Source: Cristatella mucedo (taxonomy: Eukaryota; Bryozoa; Phylactolaemata; Cristatellidae). From it: a stretch of DNA of 64,000 nt. Shown in pieces: positions 23,360 through 34,500 of the stretch. Below the pieces are notes generated by a model, which worked only from the letters and a program-made list of their open reading frames with translations, had not been told where the DNA came from and ran no database searches. The translations under genes were made by a program, and so were the position numbers. How positions within the stretch are numbered: the stretch's first letter is position 1; each line of letters begins with the position of its first letter. The stretch is taken from positions 1,816,501-1,880,500 of the forward strand of contig WPIO01000068.1 in assembly GCA_009760855.2 (NCBI GenBank), written 5' to 3'.

Positions 23360-23455
23360 ACTTGCATCTGGGCCTCCTACCTCCAGACGTCAGGATGCTG
23401 ATGTCCTTCCTGAGAATTCACTTTAAAAAGGCCGAGCAGACATGAGCCAAGCAAG
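23360..23455 (+). repeat. Dispersed direct repeat D, copy 2
   Basis: CTGGGCCTCCTACCTCCAGA...TTTAAAAAGGCCGA...GAGCCAAGCAA; direct orientation, about 1.16 kb from copy 1. Confidence 0.55.
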
Positions 23456-23489
23456 CGAGATACACGCCCACTTGACGGGAGCGAACTAG

Positions 23490-24455
23490 GTAATGTAATG
23501 TAATGTATCTCCGTCAGTAACTCCACAAAGTCATAAAGACCACGTGGGCGTTACGCAGGAGAGTTTTGTATAGCACACTCACAGCCTAAGCGGCTTTCGG
23601 TATGCATTCGGTAGCCAACAGACTTCGTCTCACGCAACAAAGAGAAAGTGGCAAGTATAGCAGAGTTAGGAGAGCAGTTGAGGTAGTGAGTAGCATAGAA
23701 GTAGCAGTTCAGGACCGCTGAAAAAGATGTGCCATAGTCGGCAGTTGGAGAGTAGATGTCGTTGCGTAAGAATTGTGGAAGCGAGTTCCACAGTCTAGGA
23801 CCTGCAGAGCTAAAGCTTCTGTCGCCAACTGTCTTTAAGCGGAGGAATGGGACAGCTAATTTATTGTCCACACAGGACCTGAGGGCGCGAACAGGCTGAA
23901 ACGGATGATGCAGGGTATGAACGAGCCAAGCCGTAGCGGGCCTTGTTGGTCAGCGTAAGAACTTTGCTCCGTATCCTTTGCTCAACCGGCAACCATCCTA
24001 GCTCTTTCAGCAAAGGTGACACGTGCTCAAACCGCTGGGACTTGAAGACCAGCCTTGCAGCCATATTCATAGTCCGCTGTAGGGCATAATAGCTTTCTTT
24101 GGTAGCCCAGCCAAAAGGGAATTACAATAATCAAGCCGAGACAGAACTAAAGAGCTAGTTAAATTTTTTACAAGCCACTGTGGGAGACAGCTTCTAATCT
24201 TGGATAGGGATCGGATGTGATGGCTAGCTGTAGAGGCAGTCTTCTGAATGAAGCTTTTGAAATTGAGGCAGCTGCTGAACACGACACCTAGATTACGAGC
24301 ACGTGGTGAAGGTCGCACAGTAGCATCACCTATTAGAACAGCAAAGTCTTTTAATCGAGCCACACGCTTAGGGTGTCCTATGAGAAGCAGTTCGGTTTTA
24401 TCGTCATTTAATTTCAGGAAGTTTTCCGACATCCAGGATCGAATATCGGTAGCTT
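23490..24455 (-). mobile_element. LINE family B copy 1
   Basis: 5'-truncated L2/CR1-like element. The minus strand encodes [44 protein letters not shown] and [16 protein letters not shown], ending [15 protein letters not shown]. The 3' end carries the GTAAC...GTTAC hairpin and (CATTA)n. Distinct from family A in sequence and tail. Confidence 0.85.
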
Positions 24456-24760
24456 GTGTTTAAGTATATCGTCGTTTTCGTCTATGCATACAACCTCGAG
24501 TCAGGCAACTGAGAGGATCTCAGGGCGTCGAATGGCTCGTAGCTGATGCCTGTAAACCGTCTGAAGCTGTCAAATTGACTTCTCTACGTTATGGTTATGG
24601 TCTTTTCGTCGAAATGTATGGGCACTCCAGCTAATACGGCGTCATTTTGCATACAGACATCCCTCTGTCTGCTGTAGCAGGGTGTTCAACATGGTAGCCA
24701 GCGCTGTTTGTAGTTACGTTAAACGAAGACGTGTTTATGGTATAGCGAGAAATTGTAAGC

Positions 24761-24761
<1 letters not shown>

Positions 24762-24821
<60 letters not shown>
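24762..24821. repeat. (GA)n array
   Basis: About 30 GA units, 570 bp upstream of the UTP25 start codon. Confidence 0.95.
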
Positions 24822-24823
<2 letters not shown>

Positions 24824-25393
24824 CTAAACGTATTTATTTAAAGTAAATATAAACAGATGCTGAATACCACATCGAACGTCAGATTATGGGCATAGTCCTT
24901 ATAGCAGAAAGTGGGCTGTCTCTGCGCACAAATGACGTTGGCTATTGGCTGCGTGAGAGCCGCTACGACCAATTTGTGGCAATGAATCCAATGAAACCAA
25001 TCCTTGCTGCTACCTCCCTCGGCCATTACGGCACAAGTGCACCCAGGCAAATAGTCAAATACCTTTCTGGCTTCTCTCCTGGCAGGAGATATCGGCCACT
25101 GGCTTTGTGAGAGGCATAGCTAACATAATGGTCTGAGCGAGAGAAAACCGCGGAAACTACGGTGCCTGTACGAAACGCTAGCCCTGGGAAATTTACTGTT
25201 ACTCTCTGCAGTGTGCCGCTAGAAAAAAGTGGCGCTTTTCTATAGGAAAATTAACAAAAATTTTCAATCAAAGTGAATCAATTTAATTTTCCCAGGCTTC
25301 TAGCAATAATCTTAATACGACGTTCAAGGAAATCTTGCGCCAAGTTGTGTAGAATTACATTACGTCGGTACATTCACAGCTACCGGAAACGTG
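24822..25393. other. Upstream region of UTP25
   Basis: No transposon recognised. The last ~50 bp before the ATG are CG-containing (TACGTCGGTACATTC). A promoter is expected here but no core element is clear. Confidence 0.35.
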
Positions 25394-25539
25394 ATGGCCG
25401 CGCGCAGGCAGCATACACGGGGTCGCGGCGGCCGCGGACCGAGCAAACGCAAGGGTAAACCGTCGCGGTCTGCGCCGTTGTCAAAGAGGGAGAAAAGGGA
25501 TTTTAAAGAATTTGGTGAGGCTTTTCCTTCAGCGTTAAA
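25394..25539 (+). CDS. UTP25: UTP25 exon 1
   Basis: [15 protein letters not shown] then [15 protein letters not shown]; donor AAA/GTAAGT in phase 2. Basic leader typical of nucleolar targeting. Confidence 0.85.
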
Positions 25540-28500
25540 GTAAGTGTAACTCTTCAGATCGTAAGCGTGTGGCAGCTACGTGTCGCTGACGTTCGGCCGT
25601 GCCGTCTGTAAACGTGCTTTTTATCATTTGTGCTTCGCGTGTCTAAATAAAGCATACTTGGCCTGTCGATTGTACCGTCTCGATTTTTTTTTATCTGGAG
25701 CTGTGATTACATGGTGTATTCTTTTCTCCGTTACCGATTTGCCCTTTAAAAGTTTTACCTGTGATCCGACTTCTGTAACTCACTGCTTGCTGGCCTACCG
25801 GCATGTGCAATCAGGCGCTTACAGCTGGTGCCAAACTCTGCAGCTAGGCTTGTCTCTCGTGAGCATCGCTGTTGCCACATCACACCACTTCTCGCCGACC
25901 TGCAGTGGCTACCAGTCAAGCAACGCATGGACTTCAAGGTTTTGTCGCTCACTTTTAGGTCACTTCATTCTTTGGCTCCAGCCTAATAATAATAATAATA
26001 ATATTGCACTTGATAAAGCGCCCTCAGAGAACTTAATCTCTTTCTAGGCGCTTTACATTTGCTGCAAAGTGATACGCAATAGAATAGAATACCTATCAGA
26101 TATACTACCCCATCAGGCCAAGCATCGTACCACCCGCTTTTCGGAATCCAACAATTTACCAATACCTCGTACAAACCTCAAATCCTTTGGAGACCGTGCA
26201 TGTAGTTCGTATGCTCTCAAAGCCTGGAACTCACTCCCGACTTGCGTCACAACATCCCCTGACTTGACCACATTTAAAAATAACTTAAAAAAACACCTAT
26301 TTAGTACAGCATTTAGTGGGTCCCTGTGATTCATCCTTCATGTGCTTATGTATGGTGACACTGTGCATGCTGCCACTAACCACACTTGCATGCTGACCCT
26401 TTGTATGTCACCCCCAACCATTTTATTCATGTTGTTTATTAAGCATGATATTACTAACCATTCAATCGCGTTTCCCTTTGCAGCAAATGTAAAGCGCCTA
26501 GAGAGAGATTGAGTTCTCTGAGGGCTATTTGTCAAGTACATTATTATTATTATCATTATTATAATTATCCCCATTATATTATAACCCTGAAGGAGAGAAA
26601 TCGACCCACTTTAAACGCATCTCTTAATTGCAACGTTATGGCAGGTAATTTCAAATGTAAAGCGCCTAGAAAGAGATTAAGTTCTCTGAGGGCGCTTTAT
26701 CAAGTGCAATATTATTATTATTATTATATAATTGGTTAATGTCGTTGCACGGTGACCGGCCGCTTATTGGTCATCCAAATGCTGAGAAAGCCACCAACTG
26801 CCCTACGGCTCTTGCCACTTATCTGTGTTGCTTTGTGCATTATCGTAAGGAACTTTCAGAGTACGAGTAACACTATGCAAGTGCTGTATATACTATTGTA
26901 TAAGTTTTTTTAAAAAGCTCAGAATTTTTTCCAAGTTCTCTGCAACTGAAGAAAGTGCTGCCAGTATATCCTTGATATCTTGTTTTCCTATTTCTTGTTT
27001 ACCTGGGTGTTCACGGTCAGCTAGCTTTCTAGGCTGGCTATCGCATGCACCCGGAAAGCCGCTTAGTCTATAAGTGCGCTATAAGAAACATATCTAGCAA
27101 ATTATCTACATAGTCTTTTCGGCCTTGTGGAGTTAAAGGGACATGCATACTTACACTCAGGCACACCCAAATTCTTGCAGTATGGCCACCACTGATGTGG
27201 GTGTGAATTCGTTCGGATAATAAGAGGGTTTACTACGATGCCTGGCATACTAAAGTTACTCGAGGCTTGTGAAAATATTTATTGACAGCCCCAAAACAAA
27301 CACATGCTACTCCCATGTATTCGTTTAGTGTGACATCGCGCCACCACGATTCTATATGACCAACCTGATCTTAGCAGCCGCAAGCTTCGGCATTCTATCT
27401 TCTGCTGTAGTACGTTCAAATGAGCCTGAGTTTTACTGAAAAGGTTAGCTACTAGTGTAGGCAGCACACCCTGCCTCAGTTGCCTGTCGATATCATTCCA
27501 TAGTCGTTCTACATAGGGTTCAAATCAGGCGACTGGCTACACCACTGCATCAGCACCGAACTGCACGGCATAGCAACTGTACCAGGGACACGGATTCTAG
27601 TAAAAAAGTACGTTACTGGCCTATCAGTTTGCACAGGGTCGCTAGCTTGCTTCCTACTGTGATGACCCCCAAGCAGAGTATTTGAGCTTTGAAATACAAC
27701 CTGCTTGACCAATGCTAAATTGAGTAAAATACTTTTTGATGAATCCTTGTTTGGTGCTGGTGCAGAGGCCCAGCCAGTTTGAACCCCATAGAACGACTAT
27801 CGAGCGATATCAACAGGTGGCTGAGGCTGGGTGTGAGGCCTACTCCAGTAGCCGACCTTTTCAGTAAAAACTCAGGCTCTGCGGAATGTACTGCAGCTGA
27901 AGAGACAGTGGAGATGCTTGTGGTCTCGATGGCTGGCCAGACAAGGAAGGCCAGAAAGAATCGCTCTAGCACGACGTCACACAAAACCGTTCAGGCTTAC
28001 TAGTAGGATTGTGTTTGTTTCTGAGTTGACATATTTTCAGACTTGGCTCAACTTGAGTATGCCAAACATCTTAGAAACCTCTCTTATTTGCCGAACGAAT
28101 TTACAGCCTCAGCAATGGCCACCATACTGCAAGGATTTCTTTGTAACTGAGTGTACATACAGGCTGTGCATGCAGTGCTGGCCACGAGCCCTCGTGATCA
28201 AGGTAATAACACGATAATGTATCTCCTTCTGTAACTCCACAAAGCCATAAAGACTATGTGGGTGTTACGCAGGAGTTTTGTATAGGGCACTCACAGCCTA
28301 AGCGGCTTTCGGTATGCATTTGGTTGCCAACAGACTTCATCTCAACAAGGAGAAACTGGAAAGCATAGCAAAGTCAGGTGAGCAGTTGAGGTAGTGATTA
28401 GCATGGGAGTAGCAGCTCACGACCGATGCAAAGACTGTGCCATAGTCGGCAGCAGGAGAGTAGCTGTCTTTGCATAAAAATCGTGGAAGCGAGTTCCACG

Positions 28501-31500
28501 GTCTAGTACCTGCAGAGCTAAAGCTTCTGTTGCCAACGGTCTTTAAGCTGAGAAATGGAGCAGCTAATTTAGTGTCCATACATGACCTGAGGGCTCGAAG
28601 AGGCTGAAACTGGTGCAGCAGTTCACAGCTAGGTACGAAGGAGCCAAGCCGTGGTGGGCCTTGTGGGTCAGCCTAAGAACTTTGCTCTGTACCCGTTGCT
28701 CAACCGGCAGCCATCCTAGCTCTTTTAGCAAAGGAGACACGTGCTCAAACCTCTGGGACTTAAAGACTAGCCTTGCAGCCATATTCATAGCCAGCTGAGG
28801 TGGCTTAGTTGCTTTCTTCGGCAGCCCAGCCAGAAGGGAATTACAATAATCAAGCCGAGACAGAACTAAAGAGCTAGTTAAATTTTTTGCAAGCCACTGT
28901 GGAAGACAGCTACTAATCTTAGATAGGAATTGGACGTGATGGCTAGCCATAGAAGCAGTCTTCTGAATGAAGCTTTTAAAATTGAGGCAGCTGTCGAAAA
29001 CGACACCTAAATTTCGAGCACGTGGTGATGGTCGCACAACAGAATTACCTATTAGAAGAGCAAAGCCTTTTGATCCAGCCACACGCTTGGAGTGTCCTAT
29101 GAGCAGCAGTTCGGTTTTATCGTCATTTAGTTTCAAGAAGCTTTCCGACATCCAGGATCGAATGTCGGCAAGGCAAGAATTCAGTTTCTCAGTTGCTGCT
29201 GTAAAATCCGCTATTTCAGCGTTTTTAGACTGCTGGCTAAAAGATTTACTAGAACACACAGTCCGAGTAAGTAAGCAAAATTTGTAACAAGACAGCGCAT
29301 GCTGGCAAACCTTGGTTAGCCTACTAGTGTTGGAAAAAACATGCAACAATACTTGTTTTGCAGTTTCAAGTGGATTCTGAAACACTTTTGCTTTTTGAAG
29401 GATAGTTTTTACTAGCACCATTAGTAAACGGTGAAGTGTGAGTTTTTATGTGTGCTAAAGGTCCTATTCTCAAAAAATGCACGTCAACGACTGAGCTAGC
29501 ACTTCTTCAAGAATGAGGAAAGTTTGAGGCATCCGGTTTTGCACATGCGTTGACGTAGACCACATCTGGTTCAAGACTATGCAAGAAATCGATAGTGCGT
29601 TTGGAGCTAAAACTAGCCAACTATGTTTTCTTGATGTAAAAGAAGTTCTGTAACCGTATAAGGCTGCTAAAGCAGTCTTGGCAAATACCTGAAAAGCCAA
29701 AATCTTGATCGAGATTATGAAAAGTTAGTTCACTGTAGTACATTCATTTGGCAAACCGAGAGAGCTAAGACATAGGTAAATGTTCAAATGAATTTTTATA
29801 TTCCCTCCCAGAAATTGCTGTTCTTTGTTTTTTCCTCTGTGCTGGTTTTTCTTTTGTACCTTGCCATCAATTTCTTCATTGTTTTCGAACCATGTCAGGG
29901 CTTTGGCTGTCTGTGTATGCCAATTATAGCATGCTTCAAGCCTTTGATTGCTGAGAAAATGCCTGTACAGTTGAAATACATGGTTAAGAGTAGGGCATAC
30001 TTGATGCATCTAGTAGATCTTAATTTCCATAAATAATAATATCCTTCGAAATTGTCAATAATTTCGGCAGCCAGAAATTGTGGCAGATAATAATAATAAT
30101 GTACTGAAGAAACAGTCATTTTGCAAGTTTTTAAACCTAATAAGCCAACCAAGGTGGCAGCATGTACAGTTTGTTAAAAATAATGCTAGCTGTAGTGAAT
30201 CCTGTGTTATAGTGAAATTAGTTTGACCAGCAGTCCATAAAGTGGTGAAATATTGGAGGTTATATTGTGATCCCTAAGGTGCATAGGTTTTTTGAGCCAG
30301 CACTGTACATAGTTCCTTCCTTAGCATGTATGGAAAAGTGTACACGGGCACTAACTCTGGCAGATATCGATCACGTGTTGCATCTTACAACTAAAGATAC
30401 AACTAATTGACGATATTTGTTTCTAAATGGAGTCATTTTGAATTTCTCTACTCATTACCGTCTTGGTTTCAGATGAGCAGTTGAGTTAAAGAGATGCACT
30501 TGCCAACCTGGTTTGGTCCAGGGGTTCGGGTACTTACTTTTGACGATCGACTCGAGCCTTCTGGCACATGTGAAGCACATTAAATAGAGATTAAGTCCCC
30601 TTTAGGGTGCTGTACAAATGAATTAGATATCTATTTTTTTTATTTGTCATTTGTTGCATCACTTGAGACAACCTTGTGATGTTCAGGCATTGTAGATTGC
30701 CAAAAAAAGGTTGATTCTGCTTGTGTATGTCTATCGTAATGCTCAAAACCTAAAGCTGAATGGTGACCGATGAGGCTGACCCGATAGAACCCTCCTAGGG
30801 TTTCGAAGGGCATTTTATGTCAAATAATATAGGTGCGTCGTTGATTTGGGATTTGATCTTGGGCCTCCTGCTAGTGTTAATGTTGCTACAAACAGGATTA
30901 CAGTTTGTTACTAAAGAGCAAGCGCCTGGGGATCTGAAATGTACCATGATGCTTAGACGCAAGGCATGAGTTGTTGTTTTATTTCAGTTGGCTCGGTCAA
31001 CAGGCCATCACGACTGCAATTTAGCTGAAATAGTATGCAAGAGCTGCACCATTCAAACAAAGGTGCCGCAGCACTGTGGCAGCTGCTGTATGGTTTGCAG
31101 CAGTTGCAATGGGCCTAACCGTTAGTGCTTGTGTCCACGGTTTGGAATACCCATTTTATAAATTTCAACATTTTTAGCAATAGTAGTGATTGAATGGTAC
31201 TATCATTTTAGCATTATTCTTGTCATTATTATTTGGAAAGTGGTCAAGGTCAGTACTACCGTTTACCTTTAGATAATAGTATTATCCTCTTTGAGAAGGT
31301 AATGCCCTAAAGCCCAATGCATTGCTTAATACCTCGTCTTTCGTTGTTTCTAATGCTAGTGTTAAGGTTTTGGTAGGATTATTTGTAGATATAACTTGCC
31401 TTGGCCTGTCCATGTCAATGACTTGGCATGTCCACACTAAATGGTGAATGCATTTGGTCAGCTGACATAGCTTTTAGTTCCCCTTGCAAGCTGATACTTT

Positions 31501-34500
31501 CAAGTCGAGGGAGCCCAGTCTCAGTATCATGTTTTCACCCATGATCACCGCTTGTGTTGTGACTTGCCATGCAGTTGATACTAATAGTGGCAACTTCTTG
31601 TATTTTAGGCAAGCTGGAAAGAACGAACGTTTCCAGAAAGTGACCGACAGTGCCGCAGTTCCAGAGAATAGGGTCGGTAGCTTCCATCGAAGGTGTCTTC
31701 CTTAAATTTATTGAGTTCTGTCCAGGATCGTTGTGAACGATCGCCAGTTCCTAGTGGACAGAGAGCCATGTGAACCACTTTCTAGCAATAGTTTCTCCCC
31801 ATTATTGGATGGCCACGGGATCAGTGTAGAACATTGAGCATGTTGGCTGTTGAGATCACTGTATATACAAAACAAAGCGATTTGCCTTCGAAGTCTGCCG
31901 AGCTGGTTTGGCCCAGCTGTTAATGTGCTCGCCCCGACCTTGGTCGGGTCGTGGGGTCGAGCCCCGTGGCACACATGAAGCGCCCGAATAGAGATTAAGT
32001 TCTCCTAGGACGTTATTCAAATGAATTATTTTTCCCGTGCTGCTAAGCAGCCCAGCCATGGTTCTTAAAGAGTCTTATCTTGATTACGACCTTTCATAGT
32101 ATGTGGCTCATTGCTTTCACTCTTGGAAAATTCCCACTTGCTCGTGCCCTGCCGACCCATTTTTATGTATAGTTTGATATATATCGTATATATGATATAT
32201 ATCTAAAGGTAGATATCGTGCCGCTCATTATCTTACCTCGTGGCTTCATGCTAAGTGCCTTGTTGTAGAGTCCAATACCATCCGAGGAAGAAGACAGCGA
32301 AGTGGAAGATGCTTACGAAGAGCTTGTGCGGTCGATTCACAGTAGCTCAGCAGCCGGGTTGCACTCCACGAGAGAGCGTAGTATCTCATGTAAGCCTGAC
32401 TCAGCGTGCTTGTCGGTGTCGAGGTTTTTTCCTCGCACGTGGATTAGGCTGGCTCCAACTGGTGACATTTCAAGGGGCGGCGACAGTCTCGCTTGATATG
32501 CAATTTGTTGGCTCCAAGCCTTCCTGCATTCCACTCGTGTGGCTCCATGTGCTCCCAAGCAGCTGTGCTACTCATTAGGTACCCTGTCTTAGAAAGTGGC
32601 TGGCTTGCCGTTATTGTTAGTGATGTTATAATAATAATAATACATTTGATAAAGCGCCCTCAGAAAACTCAATCTCTTTCGAGGCGCTTTACATTTGCTG
32701 CAAAGGGAGCACGATCGAATGGTTAGTGGTGGCATGCTCAATAAACAACAAGAATACCATGGTTAGGGGTGACATGCACAGGGTCAGCATGCAAGTGTGG
32801 CTAGTGGCAGCATGCAACAGTGTGTTCTGTGCAAATTGAATGTGAGGCTTTTCTAGAGAGCCATTTGATTTTGTGTTCGGTTACATTGTTGCTCACGCTT
32901 CTGACTCGTATTCCAAACATCTGGTGTGATATACATCTCATGGCCTTGCCAAAAAATAGCACCTTGGTGCTGTATGTGTGTGCCTCTACACATTTATTTG
33001 TTTGCGTGCTCTTGTGCTGTTCCTCACAGTTATCTTGCACTGTGTGAATCATTCGATCGGCAACCTTTGCCGATCGAGCTGGTGAGGTGAATGGTAGAAT
33101 TTGTTGTGAGTCAATCTGGGACTGGGGTCGATCTCTGTGCACTGCAGTGGCTTTGTGACTGCTTTGAGCTGATCTCGGCTGTTCTTTGCTGGTGGAGCAA
33201 TGCAAGTTCTTCTGATAGTTTTACTGATTTTCGATTGGCTGCTTTTGTACTCGAACAGAATCCATGCTTGGGTACACTCAGGAAGGAGCTAATGATTGTA
33301 GATGTTGCATAGCGATTCGTTAGACTGGGTACAGAGCATGTATTGGTACGTGGGTGGGAATGTTTTTCTTTTTACTTCTTGTGAGTAGCAATTTTTCGTT
33401 TTCACGTATCATGTTAAAATTGTATCGATGCATGTATTATTAAGCTCGCGTTCAGTCGAACAGACTCGTTTAATCTTACCAAGACTAGTACATTTTTTCT
33501 ATTTCTGCCGAACTCACTACCATAACTAAGGGCAGAGCTGAGTCTCCTGGCTATAAGCGATCATGTTAAAATTGTATTGATGCATGTATTATTAAACTCA
33601 CGTTCAGTCGAACAGACTCGTTTAATCTTACCAAGACTAGTACATTTTTTCTATTTCTGCCGAACTCACTACCATAACTAAGGGCAGAGCTGAGTCTCCT
33701 GGCTATAAGCGATAGCTTCAGCTTGAATTGGAAAGTTGATTATAGCCGGCCAAACCCTCACTTGCAATAGCATCTTCTGGTATTATATGCCTTCCTCCGA
33801 AACGTAAATGACGATTGACAGGCCAGCCACACAGTATTTGTCAGGTAGTCTGAAACGACAGCTGACTTGGCCTTAATTGTAGAGAAAATCTCCGAATGCC
33901 GGATATTAGCCCATCGGCAATCGGCCCATACTTAGCAACCAGGCTCACTAGTTAGCTTCCTGCAACAGGCATTAAAGAATCACTTACTGCATGAATGAAT
34001 GAATGGATGAAGTAAAAGCCGTTAAGACCGCTTTGCTGCTATATAAACGAGGCTGTTAAATCATGTGCTATTTATTTACTTATTTGGTACGCACCGAGGG
34101 ACAATTCCAAGTGATCTCCCTCTCATAATTATGTTTGTTAAAATAAGTTTCCCATTACAATGCTGAAAAATGTATACCAAATCTATTCATTCCAGTTAAG
34201 AATCTGTTTTGTTTGCATTCTAATTGCAGTGTCTAGGAGCCTATTAGGTTCGGAACCAGCCCAGCCTATGGTTTGGTGAAGGCCAGTTTTGTTGGGCTGG
34301 CAGTGTATGTTGCCTGCTGCTGAGTACCATGATAATAATTATAATAATAATGATACATTTTATAGTGCCTTCAGAACTTCGTCTCTTTTCTAGGCACTTT
34401 ACATATGCTATAAAAGAAGCGTGAGCATATGGCAAGTGGTACCATTTACAGTGTCAACATACATAATACGGTTTATGCAGTGTCAGCACGCATAAGCACA

